Assembly: GCA_934668695.1 (NCBI GenBank)
Contig: CAKUOD010000007.1
Coordinates: 1-64,000 of the forward strand
Origin: an uncultured Collinsella sp.
GTDB lineage: Bacteria; Actinomycetota; Coriobacteriia; Coriobacteriales; Coriobacteriaceae
Length of the DNA: 64,000 nucleotides
Direction of reading: 5' to 3'
The first letter of the stretch is position 1; every line of letters starts with the position of its first letter. The notes beneath the pieces were generated by a model, which was given only the letters and a program-made list of their open reading frames with translations, had not been told where the DNA came from and searched no databases. The position numbers and the translations under genes were made by a program. Of this stretch, positions 40,384-49,153 are shown piece by piece.

Positions 40384-41223
40384 ATGTATAAGATCCTGGA
40401 GAAGACGCAGTTCTCGGAGAAGGTGTTCAAGTTCCGCATCGAGGCGCCTGCAATCGCCAAACATGCGCACGCTGGACAGTTCCTCATGGTTCGCGCCAAC
40501 GAGACGGGCGAGCGCGTCCCGTTTACCCTGGCCGGTTGGAACGGTGACGAGGGCTGGGTCGAGTTCATCTTCATGGTGATCGGCAAGACCACCGAGATGC
40601 TGTCCACCTACGAGGCCGGCGAGTCGCTGCGCGACGTCGTGGGTCCGCTGGGCGTTCCCACCGAGATGGCCGAGGGCCCCTGCGCCGTCATTGGCGGCGG
40701 CGTCGGCCTGGCAATTGCCTTCCCGGTCGCCAAGCACCTGGTCGAGACCGGTCACGAGGTGCACGCCATCATGGGCGCCCGCACCAAGGACCTCCTGCTC
40801 ATGGAGGACCAGTTCCGTGAGCTCCTCGACGAGGACCACATCCACATCACCACCGACGACGGCTCCTACGGCGAGCAGGGCGTTGTCACCGCTCCGCTGG
40901 AGCGCCTGCTGCAGGACAAGGCCGTGAGCCAGGTCTTCTGCGTCGGCCCCGTTCCGATGATGAAGTTCTCGACCCTCACCGCCCAGAAGTACGACACCCC
41001 CATCACCGCGTCGCTCAACCCCATCATGGTTGACGGCACCGGCATGTGCGGCTGCTGCCGCGTCGAGGTGGGCGGCGTGACCAAGTTCGCTTGCGTCGAC
41101 GGCCCCGACTTCGATGCCACCCTGGTCGACTGGGATGACCTTCGTGCCCGCCAGGCCGCTTACCGTTCCGAAGAGGGCGAGTCCCTCAAGGCCTATGAGG
41201 AAAAGAGCTGCGCATGCCACTAG
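40384..41223 (+). CDS. nfnA: NADH-dependent reduced ferredoxin:NADP+ oxidoreductase, subunit A-like
   Basis: A 279-residue FAD/NAD- and [2Fe-2S]-binding subunit. The N-terminal flavin domain carries RVPFTLAGWN, the nucleotide domain has AVIGGGVGLAIAFPVAKHL, and the C-terminal Cys motif MCGCCRVEVGG followed by FACVDGPDF binds a [2Fe-2S] cluster. It is homologous to dihydroorotate dehydrogenase electron-transfer subunit PyrK and sulfide dehydrogenase SudB. Placement before a GltD-like subunit, with a 10-base overlap, identifies an NfnAB pair, which couples NADPH to NADH and ferredoxin by flavin-based electron bifurcation. A SudAB role cannot be excluded. Confidence 0.9.
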   Translation: MYKILEKTQFSEKVFKFRIEAPAIAKHAHAGQFLMVRANETGERVPFTLAGWNGDEGWVEFIFMVIGKTTEMLSTYEAGESLRDVVGPLGVPTEMAEGPCAVIGGGVGLAIAFPVAKHLVETGHEVHAIMGARTKDLLLMEDQFRELLDEDHIHITTDDGSYGEQGVVTAPLERLLQDKAVSQVFCVGPVPMMKFSTLTAQKYDTPITASLNPIMVDGTGMCGCCRVEVGGVTKFACVDGPDFDATLVDWDDLRARQAAYRSEEGESLKAYEEKSCACH

Positions 41224-42623
41224 TTAATGGTCGTTTCGTTGCCGATATGAAGTCGCCCCGCACCCCCGATAACGAGGAGCCGGCTGCCGAGCGCGCCTGC
41301 GACTTCCGCCCCGTCGACAAGGGCTTCACCGAGGAGATGGCGCTGGCCGAGGCCGAGCGCTGCCTCAACTGCAAGAAGCCGTTCTGTGTTGAGGGCTGCC
41401 CCGTCAACATCAACATTCCCCGCTTTATCGAGCAGATTCGCGAGAAGGACTTCGGCGGCGCCCTCGATACCATCCGCGAGGACTCCATGCTTCCCGCCAT
41501 CTGCGGCCGCGTCTGCCCGCAGGAGAACCAGTGCGAGGGCAAGTGCATCCGTGGTAAGAAGTCCGAGCCCGTGGCCATCGGCCAGCTCGAGCGCTTCCTG
41601 GGTGACCGCCCCGAGCTCGCCTCCACGCCCAAGATGGCCCCCAAGAACGGCAAGAAGGTCGCCGTCGTCGGCTCCGGCCCGTCCGGCATCACCTGCGCCG
41701 GCGAGCTCGCCCGCAACGGCTTTGATGTCACCGTCTTTGAGGCATTCTTCACCGGTGGCGGCGTGCTGGTCTACGGCATCCCCGAGTTCCGTCTGCCCAA
41801 GGCAGTCGTCAAGCGCGAGATCGACGGCCTGGAGGACATGGGCGTCAAGTTTGAGTACAACTCCGTCGTGGGCAACATGGCCACGGCCGAGGAGCTGTTC
41901 GAGCAGGGCTTCGACGCCATCTACGTGGCGACCGGCGCAGGCCTGCCCAAGTTCCTCAACGTCCCCGGCGAGAACCTGCCCAACGTCTTCTTCGCTAACG
42001 AGTACCTCACCCGCGTGAACCTGATGAAGGCCAACAAGTTCCCCGAGTACGACACCCCCACCAAGCACGGCAAGAACGTCGTCGTCTTTGGTGGCGGCAA
42101 CGTGGCTATGGACGCCGTCCGTACCGCCAAGCGTCTGGGCGCCGAGCACGCCATCATCGCCTACCGTCGTACCGAGGACGAGATGCCCTGCCGTCGCGCC
42201 GAGCTGCACCATGCCAAGGCCGAGGGCGTCGAGGTTCTGCCGCTCGTCTCCCCGCTCGAGTTTGTCGCTGGCGAAGACGGCTCCGTGTGCGCCGTCAAGG
42301 TCCAGAAGATGGAGCTCGGCGAGCCTGACGAGTCCGGCCGTCGTCGCCCGGTGCCCATCGAGGGCGCCATCGAGGAGATCCCCTGCGACGTCGCGATCTC
42401 GGCTATCGGCACCAACGCCAACCCCTTCGCTGCCAAGATCGGCGGCAAGATGGAGCTCAACAAGTGGGGCTACATCGTTGCCGACGAGGAGACCGGCCAG
42501 ACCACCGATCCCCGCATCTGGGCCGGCGGCGACATCGTCACCGGTGCCGCTACGGTCATTCTGGCGATGGGCGCCGGCAAGAAGGCCGCCGCTTCCATCA
42601 CCAAGAGCCTGCTGGGCGAGTAA
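41214..42623 (+). CDS. nfnB: NADPH-binding subunit of NfnAB (GltD-like)
   Basis: A 469-residue GltD-family protein. The N-terminal half-ferredoxin domain has Cys clusters AERCLNCKKPFCVEGCPVNI and ICGRVCPQENQCEGKC for two [4Fe-4S] centres. The FAD site is VAVVGSGPSGITCAGELA and the NADPH site VVVFGGGNVAMDAVRTAKRL. The C-terminal FAD motif is WAGGDIVTGAATVILAMGAG. It lacks the glutaminase partner GltB, and the NfnA-like gene overlaps upstream by 10 bases, so an NADPH:ferredoxin/NAD+ role fits better than glutamate synthase. It links the ferredoxin pool used by the hydrogenase at 14675-20336 with biosynthetic NADPH. Confidence 0.9.
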   Translation: MPLVNGRFVADMKSPRTPDNEEPAAERACDFRPVDKGFTEEMALAEAERCLNCKKPFCVEGCPVNINIPRFIEQIREKDFGGALDTIREDSMLPAICGRVCPQENQCEGKCIRGKKSEPVAIGQLERFLGDRPELASTPKMAPKNGKKVAVVGSGPSGITCAGELARNGFDVTVFEAFFTGGGVLVYGIPEFRLPKAVVKREIDGLEDMGVKFEYNSVVGNMATAEELFEQGFDAIYVATGAGLPKFLNVPGENLPNVFFANEYLTRVNLMKANKFPEYDTPTKHGKNVVVFGGGNVAMDAVRTAKRLGAEHAIIAYRRTEDEMPCRRAELHHAKAEGVEVLPLVSPLEFVAGEDGSVCAVKVQKMELGEPDESGRRRPVPIEGAIEEIPCDVAISAIGTNANPFAAKIGGKMELNKWGYIVADEETGQTTDPRIWAGGDIVTGAATVILAMGAGKKAAASITKSLLGE

Positions 42624-42651
42624 TCACCTACAGCGCTAGCCACCAAACGGC

Positions 42652-42690
42652 AAAGTCCCCGTCGAGCACACGCCCGGCGGGGACTTTTTC
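42652..42690 (+). terminator. Rho-independent terminator of nfnAB
   Basis: AAAGTCCCCG pairs with CGGGGACTTT, followed by TTC. Located 30 bases after the stop of nfnB. Confidence 0.85.
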
Positions 42691-42706
42691 TATACCGGCA
42701 GCCCTG

Positions 42707-42739
42707 CCACCACGAAGGGGACAGGCACCTTTGTGGTGG
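42707..42739. repeat. 33-bp palindrome bounding hairpin array 2 (left)
   Basis: CCACCACGAAGGGGACAGGC then ACCTTTGTGGTGG. The ends CCACCAC/GTGGTGG pair. It is the inverted counterpart of the sequence at 43041-43073, so the pair encloses the array. Confidence 0.8.
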
Positions 42740-42762
42740 TTTTTGACTTGACCGGCCGGTTT

Positions 42763-42980
42763 GTCTCGATCTGTAACAGATAGGCCCCGTTGAGCCCTGC
42801 AGTTGTTACAGATCGAGATATTGTGCCGGCCGCCCACGCCGCATCTCAATCTGTAACAGTTAGAGACCAAATATGCCGCCTGGTGTTACAGATCAAGACG
42901 TTGGGCTGACGGCCGAACGGTTCATCTAAATCTGTAACAGTTAGAGCCATTTTCGCTGGCTTGGTGTTACAGATCGAGAC
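42763..42980. repeat. Hairpin array 2: three units, 80-81-nt period
   Basis: Units start at 42763, 42843 and 42924 and are about 57 nt each: TCTCGATCTGTAACAG or variants, a variable centre of about 24 nt, then TGTTACAGATCGAGA. The period and arm sequences equal those of array 1 at 23641-23940, while centres and spacers are all different. It lies between nfnB and the kinase-like gene. Confidence 0.9.
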
Positions 42981-43040
42981 TATGCAAAAGCCGAGGATAG
43001 GCACTGCCGCCAAGGCCTTCCCCTCCGCCTAAAACAAAAA

Positions 43041-43073
43041 CCACCACAAAGGTGCCTGTCCCCTTTGTGGTGG
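43041..43073. repeat. 33-bp palindrome bounding hairpin array 2 (right)
   Basis: CCACCACAAAGGTGCCTGTC then CCCTTTGTGGTGG; the reverse complement of 42707-42739 with one change. The ACAAAGGTGCCTGTCCCC motif is a REP-like sequence. Confidence 0.8.
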
Positions 43074-43083
43074 TTTTGGTCGG

Positions 43084-43707
43084 TTAGTCTTCGAGCTGCG
43101 CTACTTTGTAGCGGTAGGCAGCGGCGATAACGTCTTTGCAGCCCTCGCGGCCCAGCTTGGCGCGGTTGACAACGATGTCCTTACCGCTCGTCATCTTCCA
43201 CTTGCCGGCGCTGTAGCGCTTGTAGAACGCCTCGCGCGCCTTCTGCTGCTGCTTGACCAGCTTGGCGCCCTTCTTTTTATTAAGGCCACGCTTCTTGCGC
43301 ACGATCTCGACGCGGTCCTCAAAAGGAGCGGTCACCAATACGGCAATGTGGTTGGGGTTATTGCGCAGCAGGTAATCGGACAGGCGGCCTTCGATAATGC
43401 AACTCTCGGTCTCGCCCAGATCCAAAATCACCTGGCTCATCTTTTGGAACAACTTGTCCGAGTACGAACGCGCATCGTAACGGTCGGGCAGAAACGCCAT
43501 GTTCTCCACGGCCAGACGCTCGTCGTAGGCGGCCATCTTGTCGAGCGACTCGCCCGCACGCAGCGACGCACGCACCAGCAGCTCGTTATCGTACAGTGGA
43601 ATCCCCAACTCGTCGGCAAGCATGCGGCCAATCTCGTGGCCCTCGGCGCCAAAGTCGCGCGCGATGGTAATGACCACAGGATTCTTCTTATTCTCCAGAT
43701 CGCTCAT
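43084..43707 (-). CDS. Cytidylate kinase-like family protein (Cytidylate_kin2)
   Basis: A 207-residue P-loop-type protein. The N-terminus VVITIARDFGAEGHEIGRML is typical of the Cytidylate_kin2 family, which differs from true Cmk by a modified P-loop. Further hallmarks are LGIPLYDNELL, CIIEGRLSDYLLRN and a basic lid with KKRGLNKKKGAKLVKQQQ. The substrate of this family is not established; it is often found next to MATE or AAA genes. Here it is isolated, downstream of the amino-acid transporter operon and next to hairpin array 2. ATG at 43707 with GAAAGG upstream. Confidence 0.85.
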   Translation of the reverse strand: MSDLENKKNPVVITIARDFGAEGHEIGRMLADELGIPLYDNELLVRASLRAGESLDKMAAYDERLAVENMAFLPDRYDARSYSDKLFQKMSQVILDLGETESCIIEGRLSDYLLRNNPNHIAVLVTAPFEDRVEIVRKKRGLNKKKGAKLVKQQQKAREAFYKRYSAGKWKMTSGKDIVVNRAKLGREGCKDVIAAAYRYKVAQLED

Positions 43708-43783
43708 CGCGATTCCTTTCTAACAAATGAGAAATAGGCTGTCTATCGCCTTTTCCCACGATAGCGTACCAGGGAAAGCCAGG

Positions 43784-44422
43784 CTATGCGGCTACGATAC
43801 GTCGTTGATATGCTCGGACCAGCAGCGAGATGCCAAAGTTGAGTGCAAAGTACATCGCAAACACCAGGCCGTAGAGCATGAGCACCTGCGACAGGTCGAT
43901 CGCGTGCGCCATCACGACGTTTGCCGTGTACATGAGTTCGGCCACGTTAATGCCCGAAAGATACGAGCTGTCCTTGATGACGGTCGTGCACTGGCTAAAC
44001 AGGGCCGGAATGATCGTCTTAAACGTCTGCGGCAGGATGATATAGCGCATAGTGGCAAAGAAGCCGAAGCCCTGGCTCTGCGCCGCCTCAAACTGGCCAC
44101 GCGGAATCGAGTTGAGGCCGCCGCGCACAATCTCGGCCATAACGGCGCTGGTGAACAGCGTAAAGGCGATGGTCGAAATCACAATGTCCAGACCCTGCAC
44201 CGTAAAGTAGATAAACAGGATCCACAGCAGGTTTGGCGTGCAGCGGAACAGCTCGATATAGGCACTCACCAAAATACGGAACGGGCGGGGCGCATAGCTC
44301 TTGACGAGCGCCAGCAGCGTGCCAAAAATGAGCGAGAAAAAGATCGACAGCGCCGAGATCTCGATCGTCTTAACAAAGCCGCCCCAGATGTAGAGCAGGT
44401 TGGTCGCGTTGAAGATTTCCAT
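43784..44422 (-). CDS. Polar amino acid ABC transporter permease (HisM/GlnP type)
   Basis: A 212-residue inner-membrane permease with about five helices and the ABC coupling loop (EIVRGGLNSIPRGQFEAAQS followed by GFGFFATMRYIILPQ). This EAA-type loop contacts the ATPase. It starts 3 bases after the stop of the first permease. Together with genes 44426-46813 it forms a complete glutamine/glutamate/aspartate-type uptake system. Last gene of the operon. Confidence 0.92.
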   Translation of the reverse strand: MEIFNATNLLYIWGGFVKTIEISALSIFFSLIFGTLLALVKSYAPRPFRILVSAYIELFRCTPNLLWILFIYFTVQGLDIVISTIAFTLFTSAVMAEIVRGGLNSIPRGQFEAAQSQGFGFFATMRYIILPQTFKTIIPALFSQCTTVIKDSSYLSGINVAELMYTANVVMAHAIDLSQVLMLYGLVFAMYFALNFGISLLVRAYQRRIVAA

Positions 44423-44425
44423 GCG

Positions 44426-45172
44426 CTAGGCCTCCTCTACGTTGTCGAGCCCCAGCTCGGCCAGGCTCACACCGCGCGGACGCTCCTTGGAGCGGCGCTC
44501 GAGCCACTGCACCAGCATGGCGAGCGGAAAGCAGATGATGAAGTACATAAGGCAGCAGACGATGTATCCCTGCAGGTAGCCATACAGGCTTACGAAGTTG
44601 TCGGAGCGGTACATAAGGTCACCGCCGGCCACGAGCGCCAGCACGGACGTGTTCTTGACCAAGTTGAGCGCCTGGTTGCACAGCGGCGGCAGGATGATCT
44701 TGAACGTCTGGGGCAGCACGATGTACCAGTAGGCCTGCGCGCGCGTGAAGCCCTGGCTCTGAGCCGCCTCCATCTGACCGCGCGGAACGGCCTCGATGCC
44801 GGTGCGGATGACCTCAGAGATGTAGGCCGCGTGGTACAGGCCCACCCCCAGAAAGCCCAGCACGAACGGCGCGATACGCACCGGCTGGTCGGCACCGGTT
44901 ATGGCCTGCAAAAACTGCGGGCCGGCCATGTACATAAAGAGCACCTGCACGGGCAGCGGGGTGTTCTGGTAAAACTCCACGTACACGCGGCTGATAGCGC
45001 GCAGCACGCGCGAACGGGTGGTCGAGAACACGCCCAGCAGCGTGCCCAGCACCAGCGACAGCAGCAGGCCGGCAACAACCACCTGCAGCGTCACGCCAAA
45101 GCCCTCCCAGAAGGGCCCCATGTTTTGGAATGTCGTCGACCAGCGGTCGGCGTCAAACAATCCTTCGAGCAT
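44426..45172 (-). CDS. Polar amino acid ABC transporter permease
   Basis: A 248-residue permease paralogous to the next gene, with the EAA loop EVIRTGIEAVPRGQMEAAQS followed by GFTRAQAYWYIVLPQTFK. It starts 24 bases after the binding-protein stop. The two permeases would form a heterodimer. The extended N-terminus (about 25 residues before the first helix) contains DRWSTTFQNMGPFWEG, as in GltJ/AatQ-like proteins. Confidence 0.92.
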   Translation of the reverse strand: MLEGLFDADRWSTTFQNMGPFWEGFGVTLQVVVAGLLLSLVLGTLLGVFSTTRSRVLRAISRVYVEFYQNTPLPVQVLFMYMAGPQFLQAITGADQPVRIAPFVLGFLGVGLYHAAYISEVIRTGIEAVPRGQMEAAQSQGFTRAQAYWYIVLPQTFKIILPPLCNQALNLVKNTSVLALVAGGDLMYRSDNFVSLYGYLQGYIVCCLMYFIICFPLAMLVQWLERRSKERPRGVSLAELGLDNVEEA

Positions 45173-45196
45173 TTGATTCCTTCCTTGGACGAGCGC

Positions 45197-46072
45197 CTAC
45201 ACAAGACCCCAGGTCTTGACCTCTTGATCGAGCCAGCCATCGGCCAGGCGATCGCAAATCACCTGATCGACCACGGCCGAAAGGTCGCAACCCTTCTTGG
45301 TCGCCACGCCGTAGCCCTGCTCGCCGAACTTGACCTCGGGCTGCAGTAGCTCGACGGTCTCGTTCATGTAGCCGGCCAGCGTGGAGCGGTCCATGGCAAA
45401 GACGTCGATATTTCCGGCGTCGAGCGAACTCTTGATGATGGGATAGCCGCTAAAGGCCCTGAACTCGGGCTCGCAGTGAAAGCCGTTGTCCTTGATCATC
45501 TGCTCGATCAAGCCCTGTGTGGTGGCACCCTGGCTCACGCCGATAACCTTGCCGTCCAGGTCCTCAATCGAGGTAAAGCCCGAGCGCTTCTTGACCATGA
45601 GGCCTACGTAGTCGGTACGATACGGCGTCGAGAAATCCCAGCTCTTCTTGCGTTCGTCGGTGATGGTGTAGGTCGCCGCGACCACGTCGAGCTGGCCGTT
45701 ATCGATGAGCGGGCCACGCGTCTTGGGCGTTACGTCGGTAAACTCGACAAGCTCCTGGGCGCGGGCCTCCTTGTAGCTCACGCCAAAGACGGCAGCGGCG
45801 ATCTGGTAGCACAGGTCGACTTCCATGCCCTCAAAGCGGCCCTTGGCGGTGTCGTAATAGCCGTAGCCGGGAACGTCCTTCTTGACGCCGGCGTTCAGGT
45901 GGCCGCGCGACTTGATGGCCGCGAGCTTGGACCCCTTATCGGAGCTCTCGCCACTGGCGGAGCTGCCGCAGCCGGTGAGCGCGGTGCCCGTCAGCGCGAG
46001 CACGCCGGCGCCCGCCAGCTGCAAAAAGTGACGGCGCGAAACAGCCGCCCTCGTCATATCCGTCATGTCCAT
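45197..46072 (-). CDS. Polar amino acid ABC transporter substrate-binding lipoprotein (Tat-type signal)
   Basis: Extracellular binding protein of about 291 residues. The N-terminus has a twin-arginine motif SRRHFLQLAG followed by a lipobox LTGC, so it should be Tat-exported and lipid-anchored. The SBP family 3 fold shows GHLNAGVKKDVPGYGY, FEGMEVDLCYQIAAAVFG, LDVVAATYTITDERKKSWDF and GKVIGVSQGATTQ. The ligand is probably a dicarboxylic or amide amino acid. The ATG at 46072 (MDMTDMTRAA) directly follows an in-frame GTG at 46075; the gap to the ATPase stop is about 9 bases. Confidence 0.93.
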   Translation of the reverse strand: MDMTDMTRAAVSRRHFLQLAGAGVLALTGTALTGCGSSASGESSDKGSKLAAIKSRGHLNAGVKKDVPGYGYYDTAKGRFEGMEVDLCYQIAAAVFGVSYKEARAQELVEFTDVTPKTRGPLIDNGQLDVVAATYTITDERKKSWDFSTPYRTDYVGLMVKKRSGFTSIEDLDGKVIGVSQGATTQGLIEQMIKDNGFHCEPEFRAFSGYPIIKSSLDAGNIDVFAMDRSTLAGYMNETVELLQPEVKFGEQGYGVATKKGCDLSAVVDQVICDRLADGWLDQEVKTWGLV

Positions 46073-46081
46073 CACCCGCGC

Positions 46082-46813
46082 CTAGTGCAGAATCTTGGAC
46101 AGGAACTCGCGGCAGCGCGGGTTCTCGGGGTTATCGAAGAAGTGCTCGGGCGAGCCCTCCTCCAGGATGCGACCGTCCTCCATAAAGATGACGCGGTCGG
46201 CCACCTGGCGCGCAAAGCCCATCTCGTGCGTCACGCAGATCATGGTAATGTCCTCCTGCGCGAGCTCGATCATAACGTCCAGGACCTCCTGGACCATCTC
46301 GGGGTCGAGCGCCGAGGTCGGCTCGTCAAACAGGATGATGGGCTGCTTGGTGCACAGAGCACGGGCGATGGCGATGCGCTGCTGCTGACCGCCCGAGAGG
46401 TTCTGCGGATACTCGCCGGCCTTATGCGCCATGCCGACGCGCTTGAGCGCGGCGATGGCGATCTGGGTCGCTTCTTCCTTGCTCTTCTTTTGCAGCTTGA
46501 TGGGTGCAAGCGTTAGGTTGCCGAGCACCGTCATATTGGGATACAGGTTGAACTGCTGAAACACCATGGAGCTGTACTTACGAGCCATTTCCAGGTGATT
46601 CTTCTTGGTGAGCGGCGTACCGTCGATAATGACTTCGCCCGATGTGGGCTCCTCAAGATAATCGACGCAACGAATGAGCGTCGACTTACCCGAACCGGAC
46701 GGCCCGATCATGACGAGCTTCTCGCCGCGCTTGACGGTAAGGTTGATATCTTTGAGCACATGCAGGTCGCCAAAGTACTTGTTGAGATGCTTGATCTCGA
46801 TCATGTCTGCCAT
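46082..46813 (-). CDS. Polar amino acid ABC transporter ATP-binding protein (GlnQ type)
   Basis: A 243-residue ATPase, first gene of the uptake operon. Walker [11 protein letters not shown]-loop [17 protein letters not shown], signature LSGGQQQR, Walker [16 protein letters not shown], switch [16 protein letters not shown]. The sequence is close to GlnQ/GltL throughout. ATG at 46813 has AAGGGA upstream; the leader contains TACAAT (46849-46854 on the complementary strand) as a possible -10. Confidence 0.94.
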   Translation of the reverse strand: MADMIEIKHLNKYFGDLHVLKDINLTVKRGEKLVMIGPSGSGKSTLIRCVDYLEEPTSGEVIIDGTPLTKKNHLEMARKYSSMVFQQFNLYPNMTVLGNLTLAPIKLQKKSKEEATQIAIAALKRVGMAHKAGEYPQNLSGGQQQRIAIARALCTKQPIILFDEPTSALDPEMVQEVLDVMIELAQEDITMICVTHEMGFARQVADRVIFMEDGRILEEGSPEHFFDNPENPRCREFLSKILH

Positions 46814-46921
46814 GAATGTCCCTTCCCTGCGTTTATACGAATTGCACTATTGTACGGAAAGAACCACGTTTCCGCAGCCCACACTGCATCCCCGTAAAGA
46901 ACCCGCAACCTTTCACCCACT

Positions 46922-46984
46922 CATTGGGGACAGACTTAAATGAGTGCCCAATGAGCGGGTACTCATTTAAGTCTGTCCCCAATG
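46922..46984. repeat. REP-like perfect inverted repeat (24-bp arms)
   Basis: CATTGGGGACAGACTTAAAT (from 46922; arm to 46945) and its exact inverse ending CTGTCCCCAATG at 46984, separated by 15 bases. The same motif occurs at 1721-1790. The 46814-47210 gap contains this block, a terminator hairpin and another short stem at 47181-47206. Confidence 0.85.
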
Positions 46985-47101
46985 AGCGCCCAATAACCAG
47001 CCAGGGGAGGCGCCCTTCATCAGACCCAAAAATAATCTAACCGCCCTTGTTGAGCATAAGTCAGCGAAAACCCGTACACGCGAGCAAGGTGACGTGAAAT
47101 G

Positions 47102-47131
47102 AAAGGGCGCAGACCTTATGGTCGCGCCCTT
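47102..47131 (-). terminator. Hairpin terminator downstream of the YqeY gene
   Basis: AAGGGCGC-AGACC pairs with GGTCGCGCCCTT; on the minus strand it is followed by TCATTTC. A second stem TTACGCGGTTT/AAACCGCGTAA at 47181-47206 lies directly after the stop codon. Confidence 0.6.
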
Positions 47132-47210
47132 GAAATTGAACGTCAGATTGCCGTGTGTACGGGTTTGCAGTGTCGAGCCGTTACGCGGTTTGATAAAACC
47201 GCGTAACAAA

Positions 47211-47654
47211 TTACGCCAATTTTGCGCCGACGATCTTTGCCGCGGCCGGCTTATCGAAGTTGCCGCCGGTGGCCTTGCCGAGCGCCCCCATGACCTGGCC
47301 CATCTGCTTCTTGGACGTGGCACCCAGCTCGGCGATGACCTGCTCGATCAGAGCCTCGAGCTCCTCGCCCGAAACCTGCGCGGGCAGCAGGCTCTCCAGA
47401 ATCTTGACCTGCTCGGTCAGGTTGTCGGTACGCTCCTGGTCGGTGCCGGCCTTGATGGACATCTCCAGCGTCTCGCTCGTCTGCTTGATCAGACGCTTGA
47501 TCATGCTGTTGACGTCTTCCTCGGTCACATCGCGGCGCTCATTGACCTCGATGTTCTTCACCTCGGCCTTAACCTGGCGAATGATAGACAGGCGAACCTT
47601 GTCCTTGGCCTTCATGGCCGCGATCATTTCCTTCTGCAGCTCTTCGTTGGTCAT
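47211..47654 (-). CDS. GatB/YqeY domain-containing protein
   Basis: A 147-residue YqeY-family protein: helical N-terminal part with EMIAAMKAKDKVRLSIIRQV, then the domain shared with the tail of GatB (LLPAQVSGEELEALIEQVIA and GQVMGALGKATGGNFDKPAA). GatB tails help recognise tRNA; free YqeY proteins are predicted tRNA-binding, with unproven function. The ATG at 47654 has GAGAGGA about 7 bases upstream; the TTG at 47660 is too near to it. Confidence 0.92.
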   Translation of the reverse strand: MTNEELQKEMIAAMKAKDKVRLSIIRQVKAEVKNIEVNERRDVTEEDVNSMIKRLIKQTSETLEMSIKAGTDQERTDNLTEQVKILESLLPAQVSGEELEALIEQVIAELGATSKKQMGQVMGALGKATGGNFDKPAAAKIVGAKLA

Positions 47655-47708
47655 CTGCAAATCCTCTCTAATAGCGTGGGCGGCACTCGCGCGAGCACCG
47701 CCCCATGA

Positions 47709-48929
47709 TTACTCAGTCGTCGACGAATCGTCGGTCGAGCTCTTGGTGACGCCCTTCAGACTGACGTTGTATGGCACGTCTTTGGGCATGGGGTTGACGG
47801 TGATGTCGGCATCCTTCTTGTACTGCTCCAGCCACTCGCTGTACGCGGTGCTGGCCGCCTGTGTCTTCACCACGTTGGAGACGTACTTCTTGATGGCCTT
47901 GGGCACCTGGTTGATGTCATCAACCTGATTATCGACATGGAAGTAGTCGGTGCACTTGATGATGTGGTAGCCATAGGTCGACTCGACGACTTCGCTCACG
48001 TCGCCCTTGTTGAGCCCCTCGAGCGCCGTCTGGTAGCTGTCGACAAAGGTGGTGAGCTTATCCCAGCCCACATCGCCCTTCTTCTCCTTGGAACCGGTGT
48101 CCTCGGAGTACTGTTCAACGGCGTCCTCAAAGCTCAGCTCACCGGAGTTGATCTTGTCCAGGCACTCCTGCGCCTTGGCCTTGGCGGCAGCCTTGTCCTC
48201 GTCGGAAGCGTCGGAATCAACCTTGATCAGGATGTTCGACGAGCGGCGGGCGTCGTTGTAGCTGGACAGGTTTTCGTTGATGTAATCGACAATCTCGCTG
48301 TCCTTGGGCTTGCTCGTGGGCGCGACGGCATCCTTGAGTTTCTGCTGCGCCAGACTCTCCTTGAGCGAATCCTTGTAGGTATCCTCGGTATAGCCGTAGG
48401 TCTTGAGGGTCTTCTTAAAGGCCTTGGCACCGCCCGCGCTCTTGCACGCGTCCTTCCAAGCCTTCTCGACCTCCTCGTCCGACACCGTCACGCCGTTCTC
48501 TTTCTGTGCCTGTTGAAGCAGAATCTGCTGCGTGTAGGAGTCGATGAGTTGCTTGCGGTACTTCTTGGGCGTGAGGTCATTGTCGACCAGGTACTGCGCC
48601 CAGTCCTTGTCCTTGGTGTAGCCGTAGGACGTGCGCATGCTCATGATCTGCTTGGTCACGGTGTCCTCGGTGAGGTTGGTACCGTTGATAGTGGCAGCAA
48701 CACCGCCGGTCAGCTTGTAGCCCGAGGTGTCCTCGGCCTGCGACATAAGGCCGGAGCACGCCATCGCCGAGACGGAAAGCAGCATCGCCAGCACGCCGAT
48801 GACCACCAGAACGATCTTGACAGTCTTGGACACGCGGGTCTTGCGCTGCTTCTTGCGAGAGCTGGAGGCGGCGCGAGCCTGCCGCTCGGGCGTCGGCTCG
48901 GGTGCGGGGTTCTTTTTCTTATTTGCCAT
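47709..48929 (-). CDS. Membrane-anchored peptidyl-prolyl isomerase, PrsA/SurA (parvulin) type
   Basis: A 406-residue extracytoplasmic foldase. A basic cytoplasmic N-terminus (about 35 residues) precedes one hydrophobic segment, VKIVLVVIGVLAMLLSVSAM, followed by ACSG. The Cys is preceded by AMA, a poor lipobox, so lipidation is uncertain. A SurA-N-like helical region is followed by a rotamase domain with SSNILIKVDSDASDEDKAAA, GDVGWDKLTTFVDSYQTALE and VVESTYGYHIIKCTD. It probably helps fold exported proteins such as the adhesin or binding proteins. Start at the ATG 48929 (MANKKKNPAP); the longer open frame upstream crosses repeats. Confidence 0.88.
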   Translation of the reverse strand: MANKKKNPAPEPTPERQARAASSSRKKQRKTRVSKTVKIVLVVIGVLAMLLSVSAMACSGLMSQAEDTSGYKLTGGVAATINGTNLTEDTVTKQIMSMRTSYGYTKDKDWAQYLVDNDLTPKKYRKQLIDSYTQQILLQQAQKENGVTVSDEEVEKAWKDACKSAGGAKAFKKTLKTYGYTEDTYKDSLKESLAQQKLKDAVAPTSKPKDSEIVDYINENLSSYNDARRSSNILIKVDSDASDEDKAAAKAKAQECLDKINSGELSFEDAVEQYSEDTGSKEKKGDVGWDKLTTFVDSYQTALEGLNKGDVSEVVESTYGYHIIKCTDYFHVDNQVDDINQVPKAIKKYVSNVVKTQAASTAYSEWLEQYKKDADITVNPMPKDVPYNVSLKGVTKSSTDDSSTTE

Positions 48930-49002
48930 AGTTGGCCTTTCGCATAACGAATCGAACAAACGCCATTGTGTCACAACGCGGCCCCCGCGGCACGCTTGGT
49001 GC

Positions 49003-49142
49003 ATTGGGGACAGGTTAATCTGCACCATTTTGGTGCAAAGGGGACAGCTCTGGCAGCCGGCAGTTAGGGACGTTCCTTTTCTGCCGGCATCTAGGGACAG
49101 TCCCCAAGTGCCGGCACATAAGGAACGTCCCTAGATGCCGGC
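49003..49142. repeat. REP-like composite block
   Basis: Contains ATTGGGGACAGGTTAATCTG, AAAGGGGACAGC, and GCCGGCAGTTAGGGACGTTC followed by its inverse GGAACGTCCCTAGATGCCGG. Several half-sites can pair in alternative ways. Same motif family as 1631-1790. Confidence 0.78.
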
Positions 49143-49153
49143 TTAGCCCCACC

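Noticed and set aside
41214..42623. Glutamate synthase small subunit (gltD)
   Set aside because: Domain organisation is shared, but no gltB is adjacent and the overlapping NfnA-like gene defines an NfnAB pair.
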